Shown piece after piece: positions 17,099 to 25,440 of a DNA stretch of 64,000 nucleotides (the stretch's first letter is position 1; every line of letters starts with the position of its first letter). The stretch is taken from the NCBI GenBank assembly GCA_046331225.1, contig JAXLRF010000002.1:248001-312000 (forward strand). The letters are read 5' to 3'. The position numbers and the translations under genes are program-made. The DNA comes from VFMC01 sp046331225 (GTDB taxonomy: Bacteria > Actinomycetota > Acidimicrobiia > Acidimicrobiales > Ilumatobacteraceae). Below the pieces are notes generated by a model. It was not told the DNA's origin. It was given only the letters and a program-made list of their open reading frames with translations, and did not search any database.

Positions 17099-17734
17099 TC
17101 AGGTGGGTCCGGTGGATCCGACCTCGGCGAGCGCCGCCACGAGCATCCAGTCGAACATCTGCTTCAGCGCCGCCCGATCGGTGCGTTCGCCCCGGTGTTG
17201 GGCTCCGACCAGGGTCACCACGGCCAACCGGCCGTACATCTCCGCCGGCCCGGCGGGCACCCCGGCCGCCCGGAACGCCTCGCCGACGATCCGTTCTCGG
17301 GCTTCGTCGACCGCCACCCGCACCCGCCAGGCCTCGGGATCGCGGCGTGACCACGCCCGGATCGCCGCCTCGGCCTCGTGGTGCAGGTGCACGCCGGCCT
17401 CGAGCATCACCCGCAGCCGCCGCACCGGGTCGTCCACGGCCGCCGCGGCCGTGGCCACCTGATCCGCCCGTTCGGTCGCCCAGTGCGTGAGCAGCTGGGT
17501 ACGGAAGTCCTCGACCCCACGGAAGTGGTGGTAGAAGCTGCCCTTGGTCACCCCGAGCGCTGCGCAGAGGCGGGCGATGGTCAGCCCGCCCACCCCATCG
17601 GTGCCGAGCAGCTCCATGCCGGCGTCGAAGTAGTCGGCGGGCGAACAGGTGTCGTGCGCGGGCGCGGCCGCGAGTGTGCGCGACGAGGCCGCACGCGGGC
17701 TCGACGGCGAGGCGGACGACGGACCGGACGGCAT
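17099..17734 (-). CDS. TetR-family transcriptional regulator
   Basis: About 211 residues. The TetR helix-turn-helix is clear: GVGGLTIARLCAALGVTKGSFYHHFRGVEDFRTQLL, where FYHHF is the usual end of the recognition helix. The C-terminal ligand domain follows without a recognised subtype. Two ATGs are available (17746 and 17734); the later is preferred because the earlier overlaps an inverted repeat and the divergent BKACE leader. A low-complexity tail of 30 residues precedes the HTH. It lies between a desaturase with a palindromic operator and a divergent BKACE gene with its own inverted repeat, so it could regulate either or both. Confidence 0.85.
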   Translation of the reverse strand: MPSGPSSASPSSPRAASSRTLAAAPAHDTCSPADYFDAGMELLGTDGVGGLTIARLCAALGVTKGSFYHHFRGVEDFRTQLLTHWATERADQVATAAAAVDDPVRRLRVMLEAGVHLHHEAEAAIRAWSRRDPEAWRVRVAVDEARERIVGEAFRAAGVPAGPAEMYGRLAVVTLVGAQHRGERTDRAALKQMFDWMLVAALAEVGSTGPT

Positions 17735-17742
17735 ACCGGTCG

Positions 17743-17791
17743 GCATGTTGGCACGGATCGACCACCCGGGCGCCCGTGTCGGCCAACATGC
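17743..17791. promoter_or_regulatory. Spaced inverted repeat GCATGTTGGC / GCCAACATGC between tetR and BKACE
   Basis: Perfect 10-bp arms at 17743-17752 and 17782-17791, separated by 29 bp, in the divergent TetR-BKACE gap and ending five bases before the BKACE GTG. It could be a two-site operator or a leader hairpin. Which protein recognises it is unknown. Confidence 0.45.
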
Positions 17792-17795
17792 ACGT

Positions 17796-18665
17796 GTGAC
17801 CCGTCGCGCCCCCGTCGTCATCGAAGCGGCGATCAACGGCAACACGCCCCGATCGCGCAACCCGCACGTGCCCCGCTCCCCCGCCGAGATCACCGCCTGC
17901 GCACTCGAGTGCCTCGACCGTGGCGCGGCCGTGGTGCACAACCACAACGACGAACCCAACGTCGGCGGCCCGGCCCGCCACGACCCCGCGCCCTATGTCG
18001 AGGCCTGGCGACCGGTGCTCGAGCGGTACCCGCACGCGCTGCTGCACCCGACGGTGCGCGGCATGGGCGAGGGCGCCACGATCGAGGACCGCTACTCGCA
18101 CCTCGAGGCCCTGCACGCCGACGGCCTGCTGCCGATGGCGTCGGCCGATCCCGGGATCGTCTCGATCGGGCCGATGGTCTACGGCAACACCGAGGCCGAC
18201 GCCGACCACATGTTCGCCTGGTGTCGCGCGCGCGATCTGCCGGTGCACATCTCGGTGTTCGAGCCCGGGTTCCTGCGGGTGGTGATGCGCCACCAGCGTG
18301 CGGGCACCCTGCCCGACCGGGTGAAGGTGCAGCTCTACTTCGGCGGTGCCGCCCCCTTCGGCCTGCCGCCGAACGAGGCCTCGCTCGACGCGTATCTGGC
18401 GATGATGGACGGCTACGACCTGCCGTGGATGGCGGGCGTGATCGGCGGCGACGTGCTCGCGGACGGCTTCGCCCACGCGGTGGTGCGGCGCGGCGGCAAC
18501 CTGCGCGTGGGGCTCGAGGACCTCCACGGCGAGGGCACCCCACGCAACGAGGACCTCGTCGTCGCCGCGACCGAGGTGGTCCGCTCGCTCGGCCGAGAGG
18601 TGGCCACCAGCGAGCAGGCGCTCGAGCTGTTCTCGGCACCACGTCGACGGGGGACCCGCCGCTGA
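17796..18665 (+). CDS. BKACE family (DUF849) beta-keto acid cleavage enzyme
   Basis: About 289 residues from GTG 17796; an upstream in-frame ATG at 17745 is less likely. The sequence matches the BKACE/DUF849 TIM barrel: PVVIEAAINGNTPRSRNPHVPRSPAEI at the N-terminus, VVHNHNDE providing two Zn-binding His, SVFEPGFLR with another acidic residue, and NLRVGLED near the end. Family members condense a beta-keto acid with acetyl-CoA to give acetoacetate and a new acyl-CoA, as in lysine fermentation (3-keto-5-aminohexanoate cleavage). The specific keto acid cannot be assigned. Divergent from TetR. Confidence 0.85.
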   Translation: MTRRAPVVIEAAINGNTPRSRNPHVPRSPAEITACALECLDRGAAVVHNHNDEPNVGGPARHDPAPYVEAWRPVLERYPHALLHPTVRGMGEGATIEDRYSHLEALHADGLLPMASADPGIVSIGPMVYGNTEADADHMFAWCRARDLPVHISVFEPGFLRVVMRHQRAGTLPDRVKVQLYFGGAAPFGLPPNEASLDAYLAMMDGYDLPWMAGVIGGDVLADGFAHAVVRRGGNLRVGLEDLHGEGTPRNEDLVVAATEVVRSLGREVATSEQALELFSAPRRRGTRR

Positions 18666-18666
18666 C

Positions 18667-19500
18667 TCAGGCAGCGTCGGCGCCGTCGCCGTAGGTGCCG
18701 TTCCAGCGCTCGAGGATCCCGGCGGCCTGTGAGTAGGCGAGGTCGTAGGCGCGCTTGGCACGGTCGGGTTCGAACAGCTGGTCGGGCCGGCCGGCCAGTT
18801 CGGCGATGGCCCGGTTGGGGCGGATCAGCCAGAGGTTGCCGTCGGGGTTGCGCTGACGCCATTCGCGCATCTCGCGGCGCAGCACCCGCTCCGCGAGTCG
18901 TCCGGCCGGACCGAACATCGGGCCGGCGATCGGCGCCATCACGAGCAGGTTGGTCGCCGCGTCGGCGAGGTCGGCCGAGGCCATCGATCGCACGCCACCG
19001 TCGACGTACCGGCGACCGCCCACCCGGTGGGGCGCGAGCATCCCCGGCACGGCGGACGAGGCCGCGACCAGATCGGCCACCGGGTGATCGGCACCGCGCA
19101 ACACCACGCGTTGCAACCGCGGCAACGAGCACACGACGGCCCGCATGGTCGGCACACGCTGGTCGCCGAAGATCTCGGTCGCCACCCGCTTCAACCGCCC
19201 GGCACGCGGGTCGGGCACGCGTGGGATGTCGTCGCCGATCAGGTCGATCGCGTCGTGCCACCGGATGCCGAGGGCCAGCGCCCCCGCCGCCCACGATCCG
19301 GCCGACGTGCCGATCGACGGCGCGTCACCGAGCGCGACGCCACCGTCGACGAGCGCCTCGCCGACGCCGAGCAGGTACGCGATGCCGAACAGACCACCGC
19401 CGCCGTATGCGCAGGCCAGGGGTGCAGGGGAGTTCGGCACACCGTCATGAAACCCCTGCCTCGCCGCGAGCGACATGGGCCGGAGGTCCCGTTCACGCAT
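18667..19500 (-). CDS. Patatin-like phospholipase
   Basis: 277 residues. The patatin signatures are the glycine-rich oxyanion loop AYGGGGLFGIAY near residue 35, the nucleophile elbow GTSAG with Ser66, and the catalytic Asp167 in VDGGV. These form the Ser-Asp dyad of acyl hydrolases acting on phospholipids or acylglycerols. No signal peptide is evident, so it is probably cytosolic. The start is the ATG at 19500; ATG 19476 is also possible. It lies 40 bp after the methyltransferase gene on the same strand and may be co-transcribed with it. Confidence 0.85.
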   Translation of the reverse strand: MRERDLRPMSLAARQGFHDGVPNSPAPLACAYGGGGLFGIAYLLGVGEALVDGGVALGDAPSIGTSAGSWAAGALALGIRWHDAIDLIGDDIPRVPDPRAGRLKRVATEIFGDQRVPTMRAVVCSLPRLQRVVLRGADHPVADLVAASSAVPGMLAPHRVGGRRYVDGGVRSMASADLADAATNLLVMAPIAGPMFGPAGRLAERVLRREMREWRQRNPDGNLWLIRPNRAIAELAGRPDQLFEPDRAKRAYDLAYSQAAGILERWNGTYGDGADAA

Positions 19501-19540
19501 TCGAGTTCCGTCGTGCGGCGGGGTGGGCGACACGGGTGCC

Positions 19541-20134
19541 TCAGCGTGACCGTTCGAGCTCGAAGAACACCGACGGGTTGTCGTGCGACAGCCACAGACC
19601 GGCACCGATCTCGGTGAAGTGGCGGCCGAGCCGGCGGCGGTACCAGGCACCGGTGCGCCAGTGCACGTCGAGGTCGGTGCCGCTCGGGTCGATCGCGCCG
19701 GCCCGATCGGCGACGGTGGGCACCTCGAGCACCAGCAACCCGCGGCTCGCCCGACCCAACACGTCGATCGCACGCGCGCACGACGCGGCGTCCAGGTACT
19801 GCAGCACGCTCTGGCACACCACGAGGTCGTAGGTCGCGCGCGGCGACCACGTCGCGAGGTCGGCGAGCTCGTGGCCGTAGGTGCGGCACGCGTGCTCGCT
19901 CACGTCGAGGCCGTGGTAGCGCACCTTCGGCAGCTCGGCCGACAGCCAGTCGCGCCAGTACCCCTTGCCCGCGCCGACGTCGAGCACGCTGCGCACTGGG
20001 ATCCGCCACCATGCGGCGAGCGACGTGACGCCGCGCGCCAGCTGGGCGATGCGCTTCGCGTCGTGCACGCCGTCGCGGCCGTAGAAGCGCCGGTAGTACG
20101 CGGCGTCGAAACGTTCGGGGGCGGGGGACGTCAC
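19541..20134 (-). CDS. Class I SAM-dependent methyltransferase
   Basis: About 197 residues. Motif I of the Rossmann-fold methyltransferases is clear (VRSVLDVGAGKGYWRDWL), followed by HGLDVSEHACRTYG and YDLVVCQSVLQYLDAASC. The acceptor could be a small molecule, lipid or protein. The short length, with no extra C-terminal domain, suits a small-molecule enzyme. The GTG start at 20134 is chosen because the sequence upstream is low-complexity. It is probably co-transcribed with the patatin gene and divergent from the aminotransferase. Confidence 0.85.
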   Translation of the reverse strand: MTSPAPERFDAAYYRRFYGRDGVHDAKRIAQLARGVTSLAAWWRIPVRSVLDVGAGKGYWRDWLSAELPKVRYHGLDVSEHACRTYGHELADLATWSPRATYDLVVCQSVLQYLDAASCARAIDVLGRASRGLLVLEVPTVADRAGAIDPSGTDLDVHWRTGAWYRRRLGRHFTEIGAGLWLSHDNPSVFFELERSR

Positions 20135-20222
20135 GGCGGCCACGGTAGGCGCCGCTGCCTGGTGGCGCGGGCACCCGCTCCGAACCTGGCGGCACCGCCG
20201 CGATTCGGGCACAGTGTGTGCC

Positions 20223-21263
20223 ATGACTTCGACCGCCGCCCCCGGCTCCGCCTCGACCACCGATCCGTCCGCCATCATCGCCGCCGCGGCCTCGGCGCCG
20301 TTCGGCACGGTGTTCGGCGAGGTGATGTCGGTGAGCCACGGCGACGACGCCGGCTGGAGCGAGCCCACGATCGAGGCGCTCACCTCGTTCTCGATGCACC
20401 CGGGCATGCACGCCCTGCACTACGGCAGCTCGTGCTTCGAGGGGCTGAAGGCGCACCGCACCGTCGACGGTCGGATCGCGCCGTTCCGCGCCGACAAGCA
20501 CGCGGCCCGGCTGCAGCAGAGCGCGATGCGCCTGATGCTGCCGGTGCCGCCGGTCGAGCTGACCACCCGCCTGATCGACCTGGCCGTCGAGGCCAATGGC
20601 ATCGTCACGCCACCCGCGCCCGGTTCGCTGTACCTGCGCCCCACGCTGCTCGGCACCGACGTCACGATCGGCGCGGCCGCGTATCCGAGCCACTCGGCGA
20701 TCCTGTACGTGCTGGCCTGCCCGGTCGGCGACTACCTGCCGCCGCGCCCGCTCACGATCGTCGTCGAGACCGAGGTGCCCCGCACCACGCCGCAGTTCGG
20801 TGTGGTCAAGACCGGTGCCAACTACGCGATGGCGCTCGGCCGCATCGACAAGGCGCGTCGCGAGCACCAGGCCGACCAGGTGTTGTTCGCTCCGAACGGC
20901 CAGGTGCAGGAGACCGGTGCCGCCAACGTGGTGCTGGTCGACGGCGACACGCTCGTCACGCCCGAGCTCACCGACGCGTTCCTGCACGGCGTCACCCGCG
21001 ACTCGCTGCTGCAGGTGGCGCGCTCGCTCGGCTGGAAGGTGGACGAGCGCACGGTCACCGTCGACGAGGTCGCCGAATGGGCCTCGCGCCCGACCGGTGA
21101 GATCGGCCTGATGGGCACCGCCGCGGTGATCGCGCAGGTCGGCACGCTCGTGGTGGGCGACCACCGGATCGAGATGACGCCGCAGGCCGACTCCAAGCTC
21201 GTCGAGCTGCGTCGCACGCTGGGCGAGATCCAGACCGGCGCCCGTCCGTTCACGTTCGCCTGA
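20223..21263 (+). CDS. ilvE: Branched-chain amino acid aminotransferase
   Basis: 346 residues, a class IV PLP aminotransferase of the BCAT II type. HALHYGSSCFEGLKAHR is the N-terminal substrate loop, LYLRPTLLGTD is in the centre, and FGVVKTGANYAMAL carries the PLP-binding Lys. Then come EtGAANVVLVDGDTLVTPELTDAFLHGVTRDSLL and IGLMGTAAVI. The reaction is reversible transamination of Leu, Ile and Val with 2-oxoglutarate. A GGCACA-GTG-TGTGCC palindrome directly abuts the ATG. The SDR gene begins four bases downstream of its stop, indicating co-transcription. Confidence 0.9.
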   Translation: MTSTAAPGSASTTDPSAIIAAAASAPFGTVFGEVMSVSHGDDAGWSEPTIEALTSFSMHPGMHALHYGSSCFEGLKAHRTVDGRIAPFRADKHAARLQQSAMRLMLPVPPVELTTRLIDLAVEANGIVTPPAPGSLYLRPTLLGTDVTIGAAAYPSHSAILYVLACPVGDYLPPRPLTIVVETEVPRTTPQFGVVKTGANYAMALGRIDKARREHQADQVLFAPNGQVQETGAANVVLVDGDTLVTPELTDAFLHGVTRDSLLQVARSLGWKVDERTVTVDEVAEWASRPTGEIGLMGTAAVIAQVGTLVVGDHRIEMTPQADSKLVELRRTLGEIQTGARPFTFA

Positions 21264-21267
21264 TCGC

Positions 21268-21966
21268 ATGGAGCTCGCAGGTCAGGTCGCGCTCGTCACC
21301 GGCGCCAACCGAGGCATCGGCCGAGCCGTCGCCGCCGGGTTGGCCGACCGGGGACTCGTCGTCGCCGTCGCGGCTCGGTCGCTGGCCGCGGCGCAGGCCG
21401 TCGCCGACGAGATCGGTCGCGGCGCGTTCGCCGTGCAGCTCGACGTCACCGACGACGTCTCGGTGGCCGATGCCGTCGCTGCGGTGGTCGCGCACGCCGG
21501 ACGGCTCGACGTGGTGGTCAACAACGCCGGCGGGCACTACGACTCGGGAGTGCGGCCGAGCGAGGTGACCGGGGCCGACGTGCTCGACGCCGTCGACGTC
21601 AACGTCGCGGGACCGTGGCGTGTGTCGAACGCGGCGATCCCGCACCTGCGCGCCCAGGGGCGTGGCCGCATCGTCAACGTGTCGAGCCGCTCGGGCACCT
21701 TCGCCGCCACGTGGGCCGACGCACCGGCCTATGGCGTGTCGAAGGCCGCGGTCAACATGCTCACGTTCCAGATGGCCAAGGAGCTCGAGGGCACCGGCAT
21801 CCTGGTCAACGCCTGCTGTCCGGGATGGGTGCGCACCGACATGGGCGGCGCCAACGCCGAGAAGTCACCCGACGAGGGGGCCGACACGCCGATCTGGCTG
21901 GCCACCCTGCCCGACGACGGTCCGACCGGCGGCCTGTTCGGCGAGCGCACCGCCATCGACTGGTGA
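21268..21966 (+). CDS. SDR-family oxidoreductase
   Basis: 232 residues of a classical short-chain dehydrogenase: TGANRGIG cofactor loop near residue 11, DVTDD after beta-3, NNAGG, the catalytic Ser in NVSSRSG and the YGVSK (YxxxK) pair. The GxxxGIG loop followed by AARS favours NADP(H). Directly downstream of ilvE with a 4-bp gap, so probably in the same operon. Substrate unknown; carbonyl reduction linked to branched-chain keto acid metabolism is only a contextual guess. Confidence 0.88.
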   Translation: MELAGQVALVTGANRGIGRAVAAGLADRGLVVAVAARSLAAAQAVADEIGRGAFAVQLDVTDDVSVADAVAAVVAHAGRLDVVVNNAGGHYDSGVRPSEVTGADVLDAVDVNVAGPWRVSNAAIPHLRAQGRGRIVNVSSRSGTFAATWADAPAYGVSKAAVNMLTFQMAKELEGTGILVNACCPGWVRTDMGGANAEKSPDEGADTPIWLATLPDDGPTGGLFGERTAIDW

Positions 21967-22017
21967 CGACTGGTGACCCCGGCGGGTGTGTCGCACCCGT
22001 TGCCTAAGGTGGTCCCC

Positions 22018-22989
22018 ATGACCGCTCCGCTCGTCGCCGCCGATCTCGAACAGGCCCTCGCCCTCCACCGGCGCGAGCTCACCGGGTTCTGCTACCGCAT
22101 GCTCGGCGCGGCCACCGAGGCCGAGGACGCGGCGCAAGAGACGCTCGTCCGGGCGTGGCGTCACGCCGACCGGTTCGAGGGCCGGGCCTCGCTGCGCACC
22201 TGGCTGTACCGGATCGCCAACAACGTCTGCATCGACATGCTGCGTGCGCCGCAGCGTCGGGCCCGGCCGATGGACTTCGGGCCCGCGGTCCCGCAGCAGG
22301 GAGCGGTCGTCGGTCCCACCCGACCGCTCACCGACTACGTGCTGCCGGTGGTCGACCAGACCGTGATCGACACCGACGGCGACCCGGCCGCGGTGATCGA
22401 GGCACGCGAGACGATCCGGCTCGCCTTCGTCGCAGCGCTACAGCACCTGCCACCGCGCCAGCGCGCCGCGCTCATCCTCTGCGAGGTGCTCAAGTGGCAG
22501 GCCACCGAGGCGGCCGAGCTGCTCGACACCACGGTGGCATCGATCAACAGCGCGCTCCAGCGGGCACGGGCCACCCTGTCGGCGCTCGAGGGCGAGCCGC
22601 TCGCGGCACGGCTCGACCCCGAGCACGAGGCACTGCTCGCCCGCTACGTCGACGCCTTCGAGCGCTACGACATTCCGGCGCTCACGGCGCTGCTGCGCGA
22701 GGACGCGGTCATGACGATGCCGCCGTTCGATCTGTGGATCCGGGGCCGCGACGATCTGTCGCGCTGGTTCGGCGAGCAGGGCCGAGCGTGCGAGGGCAGC
22801 ACCCTGATCCCGCTCGACGTCAACGGCACGGCCGGGTACGCCAGCTACAAGCCGGGCGCCGACGGGCTGCTGCACCCCTGGGCGATCCAGGTGATCGACG
22901 TCGCCGACGGTTGGATCGTCGGCCACCACAACTTCATCGGGCCCGAGCTGTTCGCCGCCTTCGGCCTGCCCGACCACCTCGAACCGTGA
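22018..22989 (+). CDS. ECF sigma factor with C-terminal SnoaL-like domain (SigG type)
   Basis: 323 residues. Region 2 is ELTGFCYRMLGAATEAEDAAQETLVRAWRHADRF with RTWLYRIANNVCIDMLR, and region 4 is LQHLPPRQRAALILCEVLKWQATEAAELLDTTVASINSALQRARATL. From about residue 210 an NTF2/SnoaL-like domain follows (LLARYVDAFERYDIPALTALLREDAVMTMPP to WIVGHHNFIG). This layout is that of actinobacterial SigG-like extracytoplasmic factors, where the extra domain replaces a separate anti-sigma. AAGGTGG precedes the ATG. It is monocistronic and convergent with the CMD-family gene. Regulon unknown. Confidence 0.88.
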   Translation: MTAPLVAADLEQALALHRRELTGFCYRMLGAATEAEDAAQETLVRAWRHADRFEGRASLRTWLYRIANNVCIDMLRAPQRRARPMDFGPAVPQQGAVVGPTRPLTDYVLPVVDQTVIDTDGDPAAVIEARETIRLAFVAALQHLPPRQRAALILCEVLKWQATEAAELLDTTVASINSALQRARATLSALEGEPLAARLDPEHEALLARYVDAFERYDIPALTALLREDAVMTMPPFDLWIRGRDDLSRWFGEQGRACEGSTLIPLDVNGTAGYASYKPGADGLLHPWAIQVIDVADGWIVGHHNFIGPELFAAFGLPDHLEP

Positions 22990-22998
22990 CGACTCCGG

Positions 22999-23637
22999 TC
23001 AGCGGTCGCCGCTGATGTCCGCGCCGATGTCGCGCGACGCCTCGCCCTCGGGTGCCGCGATCTCGACGATCGGCTCGTCGCGGTCGTCGAACTCGAGGCG
23101 CAGCGCGCGGCTGATCGTCGCGTGCATCTCGTACATCGCCGTGATGTAGGTGAGCTCGAGGATCTCCTCGTCCGACAGGTGTGCCTGCAGCACGGCGAAG
23201 TCCTCGTCGGTGACGCGTCCACCCTGCAGCACCATCGAGTCGGTGTAGGCGAGCACGGCACGCTCGATCGGGCTGAAGCAGTCGGCGGTCCCCCAGTGCG
23301 ACACAGCGGCGATCTTCTCGTCGCTCACGCCGAGGTTGCGCAGGCTCTTGCAGTGCTGCGAGTACACGAACTGGCTGCCTCGGGCCCACCCGGCGCGGGT
23401 CTGACCGAGTTCACGCAGCACCGGGTCGACCGACCGGCTGCGGTACAGGGCGAACCCCTCGACGGCGTGCTTCATCACGGCGGGCACCAGCGCGAAGACG
23501 GTCCACCAGTCGCCGAGCGTCCCCGTGGCGGTGCCGGGCTCGGCCACCGGGTCGCGGTCACCGAAGAGCATCGAGTACATGCGCAGGGTGAGGTCGTCGG
23601 TCACCTGGTCGCGGGGCACCTGTCGGAGTCGTGGCAT
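22999..23637 (-). CDS. Carboxymuconolactone decarboxylase (CMD/AhpD-like) family protein
   Basis: 212 residues from the ATG at 23637. The helical CMD core is seen in GWARGSQFVYSQHCKSLRNLGVSDEKIAAVSHWGTADCFSPIERAVLAYTDSM. The thiol pair CxxC of AhpD is absent (QHCK only), so it is not an AhpD peroxidase of the usual kind; hydrolase, decarboxylase or non-enzymatic roles occur in this family. It is divergent from the sulfide:quinone oxidoreductase gene, and the ATACCC-type operator at 23682-23697 lies in the shared gap, so it may belong to the persulfide regulon. Its function there is unclear. Confidence 0.75.
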   Translation of the reverse strand: MPRLRQVPRDQVTDDLTLRMYSMLFGDRDPVAEPGTATGTLGDWWTVFALVPAVMKHAVEGFALYRSRSVDPVLRELGQTRAGWARGSQFVYSQHCKSLRNLGVSDEKIAAVSHWGTADCFSPIERAVLAYTDSMVLQGGRVTDEDFAVLQAHLSDEEILELTYITAMYEMHATISRALRLEFDDRDEPIVEIAAPEGEASRDIGADISGDR

Positions 23638-23681
23638 GGCCGCAGCCTCGCACGCGGTCGGCCGACGACCGCACTCGGGAC

Positions 23682-23697
23682 ATACCCTGATGGGTAT
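23682..23697. promoter_or_regulatory. CstR/CsoR-type operator ATACCCTGATGGGTAT
   Basis: A perfect palindrome with ATACCC/GGGTAT arms and a 4-bp centre, the expected form of a CsoR/CstR-family site. It lies between the divergent CMD gene and the SQR gene, 50 bp before the SQR start. Related sites occur at 26076-26091 and 26475-26490 upstream of the regulator and of the dioxygenase. Confidence 0.8.
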
Positions 23698-23747
23698 CAG
23701 GACCTTGGGCCCTGGGAGGCGCATCCGCCCGGGCGTTCGATGACGAC

Positions 23748-24989
23748 ATGACACACCGCATCGTGATCCTCGGTGGTGGTACCGGAGGCACGTTGACGGC
23801 GAACCGCCTGCGCCGGATCTACGGATCCGACGAGGCCGACATCGTCGTCGTCGACCAGGACGACCACCACGTGTACCAACCCGGCCTGCTGTTCGTCCCG
23901 TTCGGGCTCACCGACACCGTCGACATCATCCGGCCCCGCCACCGCCAGCTGAAGAAGGGCATCACCTACCGTCAGAGCCCGATCGATCACGTCGACACGG
24001 CGGCGAACGAGGTGCACCTGACCGACGGTGGCGTGCTCCCCTACGACGTGCTGGTGATCGCCACCGGTGCCCGCATCGCCCCCGAGGAGACCGACGGTCT
24101 GCTCGGCACGGGCTGGAACGAGAAGGTGTTCACCTTCTACACACCCGACGGTGCCTCGGCGCTCGAGCAGGCACTCGACGGCTTCGAGGGCGGCCGGGTG
24201 GTCGTCAACGTCGTCGACATGCCGATCAAGTGCCCGGTGGCGCCGCTCGAGTTCTGCTTCCTGGCCGACTGGTTCTTCACCGAGCGCGGCATCCGCGACC
24301 GGGTGCAGCTCACCTACGTCACCCCGCTCGACAACGCCTTCACCAAGCCGGTCGCCGCCCACCAGTTGGCGGGCATGCTGGCCGACAAGGGCGTCGAGCT
24401 GGTCACGGAGTACAACACGGGCGAGGTCGACGGCGCCGGCGGCACGCTCACCTCGTTCGACGGGCGCGAGGTGCCCTTCGACCTGGCCGTCGTGATCCCG
24501 GTGCACATGGGCGCCGAGTACGTGGGCCGCAGCGAGGGCCTCGGCGACGCGATGGACTTCGTGCCGACCGACAAGCGCACCCTGCAGTCGCACGCCGCAC
24601 CCAACGTGTTCGCGATCGGCGACGCCACCGACGTGCCGGCCTCGAAGGCCGGCTCGGTCACGCACTTCGAGGGCGAAGTGCTCGTCGCCAACATCGTCCA
24701 CTTCCTCGCCGACGAACCGCTCGAGGAGGCCTTCGACGGGCACGCGAACTGCTTCATCGAGACCGGTTTCAACAAGGCGCTGCTCATCGACTTCAACTAC
24801 GACACGCAGCCGCTCACCGGTCACTTCCCCACCAAGGTCGGTCTGCCGCTGCTCAAGGAGAGCCGGATGAACCACCTCGGGAAGCTGATGTTCCAGTGGT
24901 TCTACTGGCACACCTTGCTGCCCGGACGCGACATCCCCGGCATCGGTGCCGCCATGCCCACCTCGGGCAAAGAGCTCGCCGACGCCTGA
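23748..24989 (+). CDS. sqr: Sulfide:quinone oxidoreductase
   Basis: 413 residues. The FAD-binding GxGxxG region is VILGGGTGGTLTANRL, then VVDQDDHHVYQPGLLFVPFG, and the second FAD segment is NVFAIGDATDVPASKAGS. Cys162 (DMPIKCPVAP) and Cys335 (GHANCFIETG) fit the redox-active pair that carries the persulfide intermediate; the third Cys of some types is absent. The C-terminal hydrophobic/aromatic helix (KLMFQWFYWHTLLPG) should hold it at the membrane face. It oxidises H2S with transfer of two electrons to quinone and passes the sulfane sulfur to a thiol. First gene of the sulfide cluster, preceded by a CstR-type operator. Confidence 0.92.
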   Translation: MTHRIVILGGGTGGTLTANRLRRIYGSDEADIVVVDQDDHHVYQPGLLFVPFGLTDTVDIIRPRHRQLKKGITYRQSPIDHVDTAANEVHLTDGGVLPYDVLVIATGARIAPEETDGLLGTGWNEKVFTFYTPDGASALEQALDGFEGGRVVVNVVDMPIKCPVAPLEFCFLADWFFTERGIRDRVQLTYVTPLDNAFTKPVAAHQLAGMLADKGVELVTEYNTGEVDGAGGTLTSFDGREVPFDLAVVIPVHMGAEYVGRSEGLGDAMDFVPTDKRTLQSHAAPNVFAIGDATDVPASKAGSVTHFEGEVLVANIVHFLADEPLEEAFDGHANCFIETGFNKALLIDFNYDTQPLTGHFPTKVGLPLLKESRMNHLGKLMFQWFYWHTLLPGRDIPGIGAAMPTSGKELADA

Positions 24990-25064
24990 CCACGCCCACC
25001 ACGGCCCTCACGCCCACCCACCCGCACGCACACGCAGACCGATCACACACGGAGCACCACCACC

Positions 25065-25394
25065 ATGAGCACCACCACCCTCACCACCCCTGCCGGCGTC
25101 ACGAACGTCGAGCTCACCGACGACGGCTTCTTCGTCGACCCGAGCGTCTGGACCGAGGACATGGTCCCCGAACTCGCCAGCAGGGAAGGCATCGACGACG
25201 TCACCGCCGGCCACTGGCAGGTCGTCCGGTTCATGCGCAAGGAGTACCTCGAGAAGGGCACCGGCCCGTCGGTACGTGCGCTCGGCAAGACCTCGGGCGT
25301 CAGCGTGAAGGAGCTGTACGAGCTGTTCCCGAAGGGGCCGGCCAAGATCGCCGCCCGCATCGCCGGCATCCCGAAGCCCAAGGGCTGCATCTGA
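25065..25394 (+). CDS. DsrC/TusE-like sulfur carrier with single C-terminal Cys
   Basis: 109 residues with the DsrC/TusE pattern: FFVDPSVWTEDMVPELASREGI, then HWQVVRFMRKEYLEKGTGPSVRALGKTSGVSVKELYELFPKGPAKIAARIAGIPKPKGC. The penultimate residue is the sulfur-accepting Cys108. The second Cys of true DsrC, about ten residues earlier in the flexible arm, is missing, so a DsrC trisulfide cannot form and the protein belongs with TusE/DsrC-like carriers. No Dsr or sHdr genes are nearby. In this operon it probably takes persulfide sulfur from SQR or DsrE2. The partner that unloads it is unknown. Confidence 0.88.
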   Translation: MSTTTLTTPAGVTNVELTDDGFFVDPSVWTEDMVPELASREGIDDVTAGHWQVVRFMRKEYLEKGTGPSVRALGKTSGVSVKELYELFPKGPAKIAARIAGIPKPKGCI

Positions 25395-25440
25395 GCCCCA
25401 CCCGAGCACGCAGCACACAGGAACGCACAGGAGCGACACG

